Shown here: piece after piece, positions 20,390-30,664 of the stretch
How the letters are laid out: every line of letters begins with the position of its first letter
Numbering within the stretch: the stretch's first letter is position 1
Assembly: GCA_947259705.1 (NCBI GenBank)
Contig: CAMYNL010000003.1
Location: 74,568-138,567 of the forward strand
From: an uncultured Gammaproteobacteria bacterium
GTDB lineage: Bacteria > Pseudomonadota > Gammaproteobacteria > Arenicellales > JAANXG01
Length of the DNA: 64,000 nucleotides
Reading direction: 5' to 3'
Notes under the pieces: generated by a model
Told to the model about the DNA's origin: nothing
Database searches by the model: none
Seen by the model: the letters and a program-made list of their open reading frames with translations, nothing else
Translations under genes and position numbers: made by a program

Positions 20390-20412
20390 GCCAGCCGATT
20401 GGGGAGTTCGCT

Positions 20413-22146
20413 GTGGAATTAACAGGTGCCGACATCGTCGTACGGTGTCTACAGGACGAGGGGATCGAATACATCTTCGGTTATCCTGGGGGCGCGGCGT
20501 TGCACATCTACGACGCTCTTTATACACAAGAGAAAGTCAAACACATTCTGGTCAGGCATGAGCAGGCCGCTGCACACGCCGCAGACGGGTATGCGCGCGC
20601 CACCGGCAAGCCCGGCGTGGTGCTGGTCACGTCGGGCCCCGGAGTCACCAACGCGGTCACGGGAATCGCCACTGCATACATGGACTCCATCCCCATGGTG
20701 GTAATTTCCGGCCAGGTCCCCACCCACCTGATCGGCGACGACGCATTTCAGGAAGTTGACGCGGTGGGCATCACCAGGCCCTGTGTAAAGCACAATTTCC
20801 TGGTCAAGGACGTCAAGGACCTGGCGAGTACCATCAAGAAGGCATTCTACGTGGCCACCACCGGTCGCCCGGGACCGGTGCTGGTGGATGTGCCGAAAGA
20901 CATCACTGCGCACAAGACCGAATACATCTATCCGAAATCCGTCGCCATGCGCTCCTACGCACCCGTGAGCAAGGGTCATCCCAAGCAGGTGAAGCGTGCG
21001 TTGGAGATATTGCTGTCGGCAAAGCGGCCCATGATCTATACCGGCGGTGGCATCATCATGGCCGAGGCGCAGTCGGAACTCCGGGAACTGGTCAGAACCC
21101 TGGGCTATCCCTGCACCAATACCCTGATGGGCCTGGGATCCTATCCTGCCGATGATCCGATGTTCCTGGGCATGCTCGGCATGCACGGCACCTACGAAGC
21201 AAACATGGCCATGCACGATTGTGATGTGATGCTGGCAATCGGCGCCCGTTTCGACGACAGGATAACGGGGGACCTGGCAAAGTTCTCCCCCTACTCCAAG
21301 ATCATACATGTGGACGTGGATCCTTCGTCCATCGGCAAGAACGTCCGGGTTGATGTCCCGATCGTCGGTGATGCCAAGTCGGTTGTTACTGAACTGCTCA
21401 ACCAGATGAAAGCCGCAGACCGCAAGCCGGACGAAGCAGCCCTGAAGAAATGGTGGAAGCAGATAGAGGAATGGCGATCCATCAAGAGCCTGGAATACGA
21501 CCGTACCAGTGAACTGATCAAGCCCCAGTTCGTGCTCGAGAAACTACACGAGGTCACCGCCGGAGACGCCTACGTGACCTCGGACGTAGGTCAACACCAG
21601 ATGTGGGCGGCCCAGTACTATGGCTTCAACCAGCCGCGACGCTGGATAAATTCCGGTGGGCTCGGCACCATGGGTTTTGGCTTACCCGCAGCCATGGGTG
21701 TGCAGCTCGCGTTTCCTGATTCACCCGTCGTGTGCGTCACCGGGGAGGCCAGCATCATCATGTGCATTCAGGAACTGTCGACATGCCGGCAGTACGACTT
21801 GCCGATAAAAATTGTCAACCTGAACAATCGCTATATGGGAATGGTCAGGCAGTGGCAGGAGTTCTTCTATGATCGGCGCTACTCCCATTCTTATATGGAT
21901 GCCTTGCCCGACTTCGAAGCGCTTGCCAAGGCGTTTGGACACTCGGGGATGCGCATAGAGAAACCCGGTGATGTCGAGGGTGCGCTGCGGGAGGCGCTCG
22001 CAATGAAAGACCGGCTGGTGTTCATGGACTTCATCACTGACCAGACCGAAAACGTGTATCCAATGATCGCGGCCGGCAGTGGGCACAATCAAATGCATTT
22101 ACATCCAGGTACCGGGGAGCCTCCCGAAGAACGAGAGCTCGCATAA
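20413..22146 (+). CDS. ilvB: Acetolactate synthase large (catalytic) subunit
   Basis: 577-aa ThDP enzyme condensing pyruvate to acetolactate (or with 2-ketobutyrate) for Val/Leu/Ile. GTG 20413 has GGGGAG 6 bp upstream and starts VELTGADIVVRCLQ. The ThDP Glu is in 'VRHEQAAAHAADGYAR'. FAD-site 'GPGVTNAVTGIATAYMDS' and the 'GLGTMGFGLPAAMG' plus 'NNRYMGMVRQWQ' segments complete the ThDP-binding fold. First gene of an ilvB-ilvN-ilvC run; ilvN starts 3 bp after the stop. Confidence 0.97.
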   Translation: MELTGADIVVRCLQDEGIEYIFGYPGGAALHIYDALYTQEKVKHILVRHEQAAAHAADGYARATGKPGVVLVTSGPGVTNAVTGIATAYMDSIPMVVISGQVPTHLIGDDAFQEVDAVGITRPCVKHNFLVKDVKDLASTIKKAFYVATTGRPGPVLVDVPKDITAHKTEYIYPKSVAMRSYAPVSKGHPKQVKRALEILLSAKRPMIYTGGGIIMAEAQSELRELVRTLGYPCTNTLMGLGSYPADDPMFLGMLGMHGTYEANMAMHDCDVMLAIGARFDDRITGDLAKFSPYSKIIHVDVDPSSIGKNVRVDVPIVGDAKSVVTELLNQMKAADRKPDEAALKKWWKQIEEWRSIKSLEYDRTSELIKPQFVLEKLHEVTAGDAYVTSDVGQHQMWAAQYYGFNQPRRWINSGGLGTMGFGLPAAMGVQLAFPDSPVVCVTGEASIIMCIQELSTCRQYDLPIKIVNLNNRYMGMVRQWQEFFYDRRYSHSYMDALPDFEALAKAFGHSGMRIEKPGDVEGALREALAMKDRLVFMDFITDQTENVYPMIAAGSGHNQMHLHPGTGEPPEERELA

Positions 22147-22149
22147 ACC

Positions 22150-22641
22150 ATGAGACATATCATCTCCATCCTGCTCGAGAACGAGGCGGGGGCGCTCTCT
22201 CGTGTCGCTGGATTGTTTTCCGCGCGGGGCTACAATATTGAATCCTTGACGGTGGCTCCCACCGATGATCGCACTTTGTCTCGCATGACGATCGTTACCC
22301 GGGGATCTGAGCAAATCATCGAGCAGATCGTCAAGCAGCTAAACAAGCTCGTTGACGTGGTGAAGTTGCAGGATCTCACCGAAGGGGCACACATCGAGCG
22401 GGAACTGATGTTGGTCAAGGTGAAGGCGGTGGACGCCTTTCGCGAGGAAGTGAAACGTCTCGTGGACATTTTCCGTGGCAGGATAATAGATGTTACGGAC
22501 TCTACCTACACACTTGAGCTGACCGGCACCGTCGAGAAACTCGATGCCTTCGTCAAGGCACTGGAAGTCACCGACATTATTGAGGTTGTACGGTCCGGCG
22601 TTACCGGCATCGCGCGCGGTGATCGGGCGCTCACCATCTGA
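22150..22641 (+). CDS. ilvH: Acetolactate synthase small (regulatory) subunit
   Basis: 163-aa ACT-domain regulator that binds valine at the dimer interface and activates the large subunit. The N-terminal ACT domain shows 'ISILLENEAGALSRVAGLFSARGYN' in part (about residues 4-28), followed by 'SLTVAPTDD' and the C-terminal half 'DITDSTYTLELTG'-like segment near residue 115. Length matches IlvH/IlvN of ilvBHC-type operons. Lies between ilvB and ilvC. Confidence 0.96.
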   Translation: MRHIISILLENEAGALSRVAGLFSARGYNIESLTVAPTDDRTLSRMTIVTRGSEQIIEQIVKQLNKLVDVVKLQDLTEGAHIERELMLVKVKAVDAFREEVKRLVDIFRGRIIDVTDSTYTLELTGTVEKLDAFVKALEVTDIIEVVRSGVTGIARGDRALTI

Positions 22642-22652
22642 CTTAAGATTAA

Positions 22653-23693
<1,041 letters not shown>

Positions 23694-23732
23694 TCCGTGG
23701 TCTGTGTAATCCAAACTGGATCAAGGTATCGT

Positions 23733-23760
23733 AACGCGCCGTTCATGGCGCGTTTCTTTT
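23733..23760 (+). terminator. Intrinsic terminator after ilvC
   Basis: AACGCGCC-GTTCAT-GGCGCGTT (23733-23754) is a perfect 8-bp stem with a 6-nt loop, followed by TCTTTT (23755-23760). It ends the ilvBHC transcript and means psd probably has its own promoter or depends on readthrough. Confidence 0.85.
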
Positions 23761-23777
23761 AGCGGCGCCCATCGACG

Positions 23778-24431
23778 GTGAGCAACCCGGATTCTTATCC
23801 TTTGCTGGCCCACGAGGGCCGGGTGCACATGGTGGTGGCGCTGGTCACCGCCTTTGTAGTCACTGCATCGGTCGGCTGGTGGTGGGCCTCGCCACTTTGG
23901 CTGGTGGTAGTATTCGTGGTGCAGTTCTTCCGTGATCCCCCGCGACAGGTACCGGAGGAACCGGGTCTTGCGGTGTGCCCCGCCGACGGCAAGGTGGTGT
24001 TCGTGGGTCGGCAGCGGGATCCATATCTGGACCGGGAGGCGTTGAAGATCAGCATATTCATGAACGTATTCTCGGTACACTCCAACCGGACACCAGTTGC
24101 AGGTACCGTGCGGCAACTCTGGTACACTTCGGGCAGGTTTCTCAATGCCGAACTCGACAAGGCATCATATGAAAACGAACGCAATGCCATGTGGATCAAG
24201 GGCTGGGACGGGAACGACGTGACCTGTGTGCAGATTGCCGGCTTGGTCGCCAGACGCATATTATGCTACGTCAAGGCGGGCGATGAAGTGACGCGTGGAC
24301 AACGGTACGGGTTTATCCGCTTCGGTTCCAGGGTGGATTTATATCTGCCGGCCGACTTTCGGGTATCCGTGAAGCTCGGTGAGAAGGTCAAAGCCGGCTC
24401 GAACCCGCTCGGATGTTTTGATCGGTCCTAG
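23778..24431 (+). CDS. psd: Phosphatidylserine decarboxylase (short, type II form)
   Basis: 217 aa, pyruvoyl enzyme converting phosphatidylserine to phosphatidylethanolamine at the membrane. Starts at GTG 23778. Two hydrophobic helices lie at about 18-33 and 36-52. Conserved 'CPADGKVVFVG' and 'FMNVFSVHSNRTP' precede the self-cleavage site Gly-Ser in 'RFGSRVDLYLP' (about residue 182), where the Ser becomes the pyruvoyl group. This is the short archaeal/alphaproteobacterial-like form rather than the long E. coli Psd. Followed by pssA in a phospholipid pair. Confidence 0.94.
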   Translation: MSNPDSYPLLAHEGRVHMVVALVTAFVVTASVGWWWASPLWLVVVFVVQFFRDPPRQVPEEPGLAVCPADGKVVFVGRQRDPYLDREALKISIFMNVFSVHSNRTPVAGTVRQLWYTSGRFLNAELDKASYENERNAMWIKGWDGNDVTCVQIAGLVARRILCYVKAGDEVTRGQRYGFIRFGSRVDLYLPADFRVSVKLGEKVKAGSNPLGCFDRS

Positions 24432-24445
24432 GGCGGGTCCCGCAG

Positions 24446-25255
24446 ATGTCAAGACACACTGACGAATCGACCGAAAAGGACACCGCCAGGCATCGGGAAG
24501 TGCGGCGCGGCATCTACATATTGCCCAATCTGATGACGACCGGTGGTCTGTTTGCCGGCTTCTTTGCCATCGTGCAATCCACCAAAGGCAATTTCGAAGC
24601 GGCTGCGATCGCGATTTTTGTGGCGATGTTAATGGACGGGCTGGACGGACGTATCGCCCGCATGACCAACACCAGCAGCGACTTCGGCATGGAATATGAC
24701 AGCCTGGTCGATGTAATCGCCTTCGGGTTGACCCCTGCCCTGGTTATCTACGAGTGGGCCTTGATCGACATGGGAAAACTTGGTTGGCTGGGGGCCTTCG
24801 TGTACGTCGCCGCCACGGCGCTGCGCCTCGCCCGCTTCAACACACAGAAGGTCTTTGACAAGCGGTACTTCCTCGGTCTGCCATGTCCATCCGGTGCGGC
24901 GTTGATCGCCGCCTGGGTGTGGGTGATGGAAAGCTACGGTCTGGATCAGCGTTCCATGCAGTTTATGTCATGGATGCTCACCGTCGCGGTCGCCACCGCC
25001 ATGGTAAGCAACCTCAAGTACCGCAGCTTCAAGGACCTTGATCTCAAGGGAAAAGTGCCTTTTGTGGCATTGATCATAGTGGTTTTCGTGTTCGTTCTGA
25101 TTGCGTTTGATCCGCCCCGGGTGTTGTTTGTGGGTTTCTTCACGTACTTCCTGTCCGGTCCGCTCACCTCCCTGCTGCGATGGCGGCGATTCAGGGGGAA
25201 GGAACACGGTCGGGTGCCGCACAAACCGGCGGACGCCGCCGACGGGGAAGACTGA
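24446..25255 (+). CDS. pssA: CDP-diacylglycerol-serine O-phosphatidyltransferase
   Basis: 269-aa membrane enzyme making phosphatidylserine, the substrate of the preceding Psd. The CDP-alcohol phosphotransferase motif is intact: 'DGLDGRIAR' (about residues 64-72), then the two Asp of 'FGMEYDSLVDV'. About seven hydrophobic helices follow, with charged cytoplasmic N- and C-tails. ATG 24446 lies 14 bp after psd. This is the membrane-integrated subclass II PssA, not the peripheral E. coli type. Confidence 0.94.
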   Translation: MSRHTDESTEKDTARHREVRRGIYILPNLMTTGGLFAGFFAIVQSTKGNFEAAAIAIFVAMLMDGLDGRIARMTNTSSDFGMEYDSLVDVIAFGLTPALVIYEWALIDMGKLGWLGAFVYVAATALRLARFNTQKVFDKRYFLGLPCPSGAALIAAWVWVMESYGLDQRSMQFMSWMLTVAVATAMVSNLKYRSFKDLDLKGKVPFVALIIVVFVFVLIAFDPPRVLFVGFFTYFLSGPLTSLLRWRRFRGKEHGRVPHKPADAADGED

Positions 25256-25327
25256 ACAGGGCGCCCAATCCGCTTCCGCGTCGATTAGGCTTGCCAAACC
25301 TGAAATACCAGCGCTAAACTTGGGCGC

Positions 25328-25423
25328 ATGGCGAGAATTCCACTCAATTCTGCAATCCCCGCCGGCGAGCTTGTAGCTGCCGCGCCGCTGCCCACGCTCG
25401 CCGTCCTGCTGCTGCGCCGCTAG
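25328..25423 (+). CDS. Candidate leuA leader peptide, 31 aa
   Basis: ATG 25328 to TAG 25421 reads MARIPLNSAIPAGELV, then ends LAVLLLRR. The run Leu-Leu-Leu just before the stop, about 90 bp upstream of leuA, is what a leucine-responsive attenuator needs. It overlaps the two hairpins listed next. Leucine-rich leader peptides upstream of leuA are known from transcription-attenuation systems in proteobacteria; the assignment here is inference. Confidence 0.55.
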   Translation: MARIPLNSAIPAGELVAAAPLPTLAVLLLRR

Positions 25424-25476
25424 GCGCAAACTACTCGACCCATAAATCAGATCAATTAGCGTCCTTTTTCAAGGAC
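25363..25476 (+). promoter_or_regulatory. leuA leader RNA hairpins (possible attenuator)
   Basis: Three perfect stems are visible: CGGCGAGC (25363-25370) with GCTCGCCG (25396-25403); TGCGCC-GCTA-GGCGCA (25413-25428), which spans the leader stop codon; and GTCCTT-TTTC-AAGGAC (25461-25476) before leuA. The Leu codons lie between the first 3' arm and the second hairpin. No clear T-tract follows any stem, so the mechanism may be attenuation, translation control or something else. Confidence 0.45.
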
Positions 25477-25515
25477 TGACGGTTTATATTTTCGCAAGCA
25501 GGAATGTACCAGACC

Positions 25516-27063
25516 ATGAATGAACGATTGATTATTTTCGACACCACCTTGCGCGACGGTGAGCAGAGTCCGGGCGCGTCGATGACACGGGATGAAAAAA
25601 TCCGTATTGCCAAGGTGCTGGAAAAAATGCGTGTCGACGTCATAGAAGCAGGTTTCCCTGCCGCCAGCCCGGGCGACTTCGAGTCCGTCAAGGCAGTAGC
25701 GTCGGTGATACGGAACAGTATAGTCTGCGGTTTGGCACGGGCGGTGAAGGGGGACATCGACCGCGCGGCGGAGGCAACGAAGCCGGCGGCAGCCAGCCGT
25801 ATACACACGTTCATCGCCACTTCACCGATACACATGAAGGAAAAGCTCCGCATGTCCCCTGAAGAGGTGCTCAAGCAGGCGGAGTGGGCGGTCAAGTACG
25901 CGCGCCGGTTCACCGATGACGTCGAGTTCTCACCGGAGGACGCCGGCCGCTCGGAGCTGGAGTTCCTCTGTCGGGTCGTAGAGACGGCCATTGCCGCCGG
26001 CGCTACCACCGTCAATATCCCGGACACGGTTGGATACAACGTGCCGGGACAGTTCGGTGCCCTCATCAGACAGTTGATGGAGCGTGTGCCAAACGCGGAC
26101 CAGGCGGTATTCTCTGTGCATTGTCACAACGATCTTGGACTGGCGGTCGCTAATTCCCTTGAGGCCGTCATGAACGGGGCGCGGCAGGTTGAATGCACCG
26201 TTAACGGTCTTGGTGAGCGGGCCGGTAATGCGTCGTTGGAAGAAATCGTGATGGCGGTGCGAACACGCCAGGACGTGTTTCCCTGTGACACAGGTTTGGA
26301 GACCACCCAGATCGTGCCTGCGAGCCGGCTGGTGTCCGGGATTACCGGCTTTCCGGTGCAGCCCAACAAAGCCATAGTCGGCGCCAATGCGTTCGCGCAT
26401 GAGTCTGGAATCCATCAGGACGGTGTCATCAAGAAACGCGAAACCTATGAAATCATGCGGGCCCAGGACGTCGGCTGGAGCGCCAACCGCATGGTGCTGG
26501 GTAAGCACTCCGGTCGCAACGCCTTCAAGACGCGTCTGCACGAACTGGGCGTCGATTTCGCCACCGAGGAAGAACTCAACTCCACATTTGTCCGTTTCAA
26601 GGACCTGGCCGACAAAAAACACGAAATCTTCGATGAGGACCTGCAGGCCCTGGTGACCGAAGAGGGTCTGGAGCACGGGCAGGAACGATTTAAGCTGGTG
26701 ACACTGCAAGTCTGTTCGCAGACAGGGGAAACGCCGCGGGCGAAGGTCACTTTGTCGATAGACGGTAAGGAACGCAGCGCGGAAGCGGATGGTAGTGGTG
26801 CAGTGGACGCGTCTTTCAAGGCGATTGAACAAATCGTGCAGAGCGGAGGACAACTACAATTGTTTTCTGTAAGCAACATTACCAGTGGTACCGACGCGCA
26901 GGGTGAGGTCACTGTAAGACTGGAAAAAGGCGGAAGAATCTGCAACGGTCTCGGTGCCGACACCGATATCGTCATAGCCTCCGCCAAATCGTATATTATG
27001 GCAATCAATAAATTGCTGAAGGAAAACCTCAGGGAGCATCCGCAGAACAGCCGGGCAATCTGA
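25516..27063 (+). CDS. leuA: 2-isopropylmalate synthase
   Basis: 515 aa; condenses acetyl-CoA with 2-ketoisovalerate, the first committed step to leucine, and is normally feedback-inhibited by leucine. Starts '[17 protein letters not shown]'. Metal His pair is in '[13 protein letters not shown]'. TIM-barrel domain about 1-270, linker, then the C-terminal regulatory domain (about 370-515). ATG 25516 (MNERLII) matches the family start; ATG 25504 sits directly on the AGGA motif and is less likely. It is separate from leuCDB but close to the ilv genes supplying its substrate. Confidence 0.96.
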   Translation: MNERLIIFDTTLRDGEQSPGASMTRDEKIRIAKVLEKMRVDVIEAGFPAASPGDFESVKAVASVIRNSIVCGLARAVKGDIDRAAEATKPAAASRIHTFIATSPIHMKEKLRMSPEEVLKQAEWAVKYARRFTDDVEFSPEDAGRSELEFLCRVVETAIAAGATTVNIPDTVGYNVPGQFGALIRQLMERVPNADQAVFSVHCHNDLGLAVANSLEAVMNGARQVECTVNGLGERAGNASLEEIVMAVRTRQDVFPCDTGLETTQIVPASRLVSGITGFPVQPNKAIVGANAFAHESGIHQDGVIKKRETYEIMRAQDVGWSANRMVLGKHSGRNAFKTRLHELGVDFATEEELNSTFVRFKDLADKKHEIFDEDLQALVTEEGLEHGQERFKLVTLQVCSQTGETPRAKVTLSIDGKERSAEADGSGAVDASFKAIEQIVQSGGQLQLFSVSNITSGTDAQGEVTVRLEKGGRICNGLGADTDIVIASAKSYIMAINKLLKENLREHPQNSRAI

Positions 27064-27161
27064 CGATTGCAGCGCCGAAGTAAAGCGACAGGCCGCGCGC
27101 GGCGGGCGGTCGGGTGGGGAACCGGCGTCTGATGCGGTAACTCCTTTTTTGAGCTGGCCCA

Positions 27162-27848
27162 ATGAGGAGCGCGAAAACTCGAAACTATCTGGCGGCCATG
27201 GACATCCAGGTCTGGGAATCACGAATGCCGCGTCGGGTGGATTCTTCCCCGGCGGGGCGCGCAGTGGACCAGGCGCAACGTGGAAATGTCAACGCCGTCT
27301 GGGACAGGCTCGCTGAAACAGTAGCCAGCTGCACGCGTTGCGAGCTGGCGCAGACGAGAACCCGGACCGTTTTTGGAACGGGGGATCGGAAAGCCACCTG
27401 GATGTTCGTGGGAGAAGCCCCTGGAGCCGAGGAAGATCGCCGGGGGTTGCCGTTCGTCGGCAGGGCCGGACGACTGCTGGATGCTATGCTGTCCGCTATG
27501 GGCATGCAGCGCGAGGACGTCTATATCGCCAATGTGCTCAAGTGCCGCCCGCCGAATAACCGCGACCCGCTTGGCGTGGAGGTGGGAAGCTGCGAGCCTT
27601 ACCTGCATCAACAGGTTGAATTGGTGGAGCCACGGATAATCATCGCGCTCGGGCGCTTTGCGGCACAGTCGCTGCTCCGGACGACGCAATCGATCGGAAA
27701 ACTGCGGGGGCAGGTCTTCCCGTATCGGGAAACCGGGATTCCGCTGTTGGTAACCTACCATCCTGCCTATCTGTTGCGAAACCCGCTGGACAAAAGAAAG
27801 GCGTGGGAGGACCTCTGCCGGGCGAAAACATTACTGGAGGCCTCGTGA
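27162..27848 (+). CDS. Uracil-DNA glycosylase, family 4/5 type (Fe-S)
   Basis: 228 aa; removes uracil from DNA. The catalytic domain (about 60-225) shows '[19 protein letters not shown]' (uracil-site motif), 'CRPPNNRDP' and '[14 protein letters not shown]'. Four Cys typical of the 4Fe-4S form occur: two in 'CTRCELAQ', one in 'KCRPP' and one in 'SCEPYL'. The N-terminus '[15 protein letters not shown]' resembles the start of gammaproteobacterial homologues, so ATG 27162 is chosen over ATG 27198. Overlaps rimI by 4 bp. Confidence 0.92.
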   Translation: MRSAKTRNYLAAMDIQVWESRMPRRVDSSPAGRAVDQAQRGNVNAVWDRLAETVASCTRCELAQTRTRTVFGTGDRKATWMFVGEAPGAEEDRRGLPFVGRAGRLLDAMLSAMGMQREDVYIANVLKCRPPNNRDPLGVEVGSCEPYLHQQVELVEPRIIIALGRFAAQSLLRTTQSIGKLRGQVFPYRETGIPLLVTYHPAYLLRNPLDKRKAWEDLCRAKTLLEAS

Positions 27849-28315
27849 GTACGGCGGCCTCGGAAATGACCGCCCGCATCCGCGCGATGGAAGAAAGCGA
27901 CCTGCCCTCGGTAGCGAGTATCGAGGAAAGCGTTTATGAATTCCCCTGGACACTCGGCATATTCGCGGACTGTATGAACGCAGGCTATCTGTGCCAGATC
28001 TGCGAGAACGACCTGGGGATATTCGGCTACGGAATCATGTCGGTATCGGCCGGCGAGTGCCATATCCTTAATCTGTGTATCGGCCCTGGGTACCAGGGTG
28101 AGGGTTGGGGTACGCGCTTGCTTGATCACCTGCTCGACATGGCGAGGCGGTACAAGGGGCGCATCGCATTCCTGGAAGTGCGGGTCTCAAATCAAAATGC
28201 ATTTGCTCTGTATCACCGCTCCGGATTCAACGAAATCGGAATACGCAAGGCCTATTACCCGGCTGCGCGAGGGGCAAGGGAAGACGCCATCGTTCTGGCA
28301 AGGATATTGACGTGA
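27845..28315 (+). CDS. rimI: Ribosomal protein S18 alanine N-acetyltransferase
   Basis: 156-aa GNAT enzyme acetylating the N-terminal Ala of ribosomal protein S18. GTG 27845 overlaps the UDG stop (GTGA). The acetyl-CoA loop is degenerate but recognisable in 'GPGYQGEGWGTRLLDHLL' (usually RGQGIG). 'LEVRVSNQNAFALYHRSGF' and 'RKAYYPAARGAREDAIVLAR' match RimI. The UDG-rimI pairing is conserved in gammaproteobacteria (there usually with tsaB nearby). Confidence 0.92.
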   Translation: MSTAASEMTARIRAMEESDLPSVASIEESVYEFPWTLGIFADCMNAGYLCQICENDLGIFGYGIMSVSAGECHILNLCIGPGYQGEGWGTRLLDHLLDMARRYKGRIAFLEVRVSNQNAFALYHRSGFNEIGIRKAYYPAARGAREDAIVLARILT

Positions 28316-28334
28316 CGCCATCGACGGAGAGCAA

Positions 28335-29087
28335 ATGAAGGATAGCGTTGCCGTGATCATGCCGGTATTTAATGAGCAAGATACCGTCGATCACGTGTGT
28401 CGTGAAGTGCTCGAGCTTCCCTTTGTCAATGAGGTCATAGTAGTTGACGATGCCTCGTCGGACCTGTCATGGCAAAAGCTGCAAAAGATCGAGGATGATC
28501 GTATACGCTGCCTGCAACACGCCGAAAACTTGGGTAAGACCGCAGCGATACTCACCGCCCTTGAACACGTAAACAGCGATATCGTGGTCATTCAAGACGC
28601 CGATCTTGAATATGACCCGGAGGAGATCGAGCACCTTTGCCAACCGATCTGGGACGATCGCGCCGACGTAGTCTATGGCAGTCGCTTCCTGGTTCGTAGG
28701 GCCAGCCGCGTGCTCTATTTCTACCACTACCTGGGCAACCGCATGATCACGTTCTGGTCCGATATGCTGACCAACAAGAACATGACCGACGTCGAAACCT
28801 GTTTTAAGGCGTTCAGGACAGCGCTGATCAAGCCCATGCCGATCGCCAGTCGCCGCTTCGGTTTCGAGGTGGAGGTGACAGCCAAGATCTGCAAGACCCG
28901 GGCGCGGATCTTCGAGACACCCATCTCTTACTATGGGCGCACCTACGAGCAGGGTAAAAAGATCACCTATCGCGACGGTATCGCCGCCCTGTGGTACATA
29001 TTTCGCTACAATCTGTTTGCCGACAGCAACACGCGGCGCTATGTGGCGGAGGCAAACCGCCGCCTGGCCGCAAGGGAGCGGGTGTAA
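28335..29087 (+). CDS. Family 2 glycosyltransferase (dolichyl-phosphate-mannose-synthase-like)
   Basis: 250 aa with the GT-A fold: 'VAVIMPVFNEQDTV', 'EVIVVDDASSD' and the metal-binding 'IQDADLEYDPEE'. 'YGSRFL' and 'RRFGFEVEVTAKI' are typical of transferases adding a sugar to a polyprenyl phosphate or similar lipid carrier. No membrane helices are visible, so it is cytoplasmic or peripheral. ATG 28335 is 19 bp after rimI. The sugar and acceptor cannot be told. Confidence 0.85.
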   Translation: MKDSVAVIMPVFNEQDTVDHVCREVLELPFVNEVIVVDDASSDLSWQKLQKIEDDRIRCLQHAENLGKTAAILTALEHVNSDIVVIQDADLEYDPEEIEHLCQPIWDDRADVVYGSRFLVRRASRVLYFYHYLGNRMITFWSDMLTNKNMTDVETCFKAFRTALIKPMPIASRRFGFEVEVTAKICKTRARIFETPISYYGRTYEQGKKITYRDGIAALWYIFRYNLFADSNTRRYVAEANRRLAARERV

Positions 29088-29104
29088 CCGAAGACTTGCG
29101 GTGA

Positions 29105-30574
29105 TCAGTTCTGATAGACCAGGATCTTCTGGCCCAGCTGAAGCACCTGGTTTGTTCTTATTGCGTTCCAGCGCCGCAGCTGGTTTACATACACGTCGTA
29201 CCGCCGTGCTATGGCCCACAGGGTATCGCCGGACCTGACGTGGTGTACCAGCGGATCGTGGCCCTGTCGCCCTCGGCGCAAGTCGCTATCGGCATGGCCG
29301 CGGTCGCTGGCGGCACGCGCGGAAAGGGGGATGATCAGATGGTCACCGGCGCGTATGTTGCTTCCTTGCAATCTGTTGCTGACCTGTATCGCCCGCACGG
29401 ACACCCCATGGCGTCGTGCAATGACCCCCAAGGTGTCTCCTCTTTTGATGGGATAGCGGGCCCAGCGCAACCGTTCGCGGTCCGGAAGAGCGGCCAGGCC
29501 TGTTTCGAGCGCCTGGCGCCGCGCCACTGGAACAAGGATACGATGAGGGCCAGCGGGATCGGTGGCCCAGCGGCGGAATGCGGGGTTGAGCTGCCGCAGT
29601 TCCTCGTCCGGCAGGCCCGCGAGCTTACCCGCCACAGTCAAATCGAGCTGCGAGCCAACGGCCACTGCCGCGAAATAGGGCCGGTTCGGAATCCGTTCCA
29701 GGCTCAGACCGTAACGTTCTGGTGAAGCGACGATGTCGCGGATAGCGATCAATTTCGGCACATAGCGCCGCGTTTCTGATTTCAGGCGCAGGTGCTCGTA
29801 ATCCGTCGGCCGACGGCGTTTTCTGTTCTGCAATATCGCCCGCTGAATCCGGCGTTCACCGGCATTGTAGGCGGCCAGGGCATGAAACCAGTCGCCGTCG
29901 AACTCGGCGTGCAGGAACTGCAAGTAATCGAGGGCGGCGTGGGTCGCGGCGACGACGTCCCGGCGGCCGTCGTACCACCAGTTCTGCTTCAGGCCATAGC
30001 GGCGACCGGTGGCGGGTATGAACTGCCACAATCCCGACGCATGGGCGCGGGAGTAGGCCGCGGGCTTGAACGCGCTTTCTACGGCGGGGAGCAGGGCAAT
30101 TTCCATCGGTATTCCGCGGCGCTCCACTTCCTCCACAATGTAGTAGAGATATCGGCCCGCTCGTTTCATCATACGGGCGAAGAATTCGGGTCGGTCCTGG
30201 TACCAGTCTTGGTAGTAACGGACGTACTTGTTATCCACGGCGGGCAATCCGAAGCCGTCGCGGATCCGTTGCCAAAGATCGTCATACCGGATTTCCGCAG
30301 CCGGCGGTGCTGGCAGCGGACGGCGGCGGAGCGTTTCCGAGGCCGCGGGGGTTGTCGGCGCGGATTTCGTTTCTACCGGCTCGGGACCGGAACCCTGCAG
30401 GCGGTGTGAATCGGGCGCTGCTCCCGCATTGTTGACGGTTGCCGGGGCGGCTTGTCCCGGGTTCGTAGAACCGGATACATCTTCCCGACCGGGCGTGGTC
30501 ACGCAGCCGGCGAGCACGAATGTGCAGAGAAGTAAAAGGATGAAGTTGGAGGGCGCCGTTGTTGTTCTAATCAT
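29105..30574 (-). CDS. mltD: Membrane-bound lytic murein transglycosylase D with two LysM domains
   Basis: 489-aa lipoprotein cleaving peptidoglycan with 1,6-anhydro ends. Lipobox 'VLAGC' puts the mature N-terminus at Cys23 (outer membrane). SLT domain about 120-260: catalytic Glu in 'LLPAVESAFKPAAYS', followed by 'ASGLWQFIPATGRRYGL'. Two C-terminal LysM domains: about 370-415 ('IKRGDTLGVIARRHGV') and about 440-487 ('VRSGDTLWAIARRYDV'). In many gammaproteobacteria mltD lies near gloB, the methyltransferase and rnhA; gloB is absent here. Divergent from the methyltransferase. Confidence 0.94.
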   Translation of the reverse strand: MIRTTTAPSNFILLLLCTFVLAGCVTTPGREDVSGSTNPGQAAPATVNNAGAAPDSHRLQGSGPEPVETKSAPTTPAASETLRRRPLPAPPAAEIRYDDLWQRIRDGFGLPAVDNKYVRYYQDWYQDRPEFFARMMKRAGRYLYYIVEEVERRGIPMEIALLPAVESAFKPAAYSRAHASGLWQFIPATGRRYGLKQNWWYDGRRDVVAATHAALDYLQFLHAEFDGDWFHALAAYNAGERRIQRAILQNRKRRRPTDYEHLRLKSETRRYVPKLIAIRDIVASPERYGLSLERIPNRPYFAAVAVGSQLDLTVAGKLAGLPDEELRQLNPAFRRWATDPAGPHRILVPVARRQALETGLAALPDRERLRWARYPIKRGDTLGVIARRHGVSVRAIQVSNRLQGSNIRAGDHLIIPLSARAASDRGHADSDLRRGRQGHDPLVHHVRSGDTLWAIARRYDVYVNQLRRWNAIRTNQVLQLGQKILVYQN

Positions 30575-30664
30575 CGTGCGGCATGGTACGTATGGCAGTC
30601 GTTTTCGTCAACGCGGCGGCGACAACACTTGTTAGTCTGCCGAGGCTATGTCATAACTAAAACG

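Noticed and set aside
20240-20412. Possible ilvB leader peptide containing Ile-Leu-Leu before the hairpin
   Set aside because: The frame has no stop near the hairpin and continues deep into ilvB, so it cannot act as a classical leader peptide.
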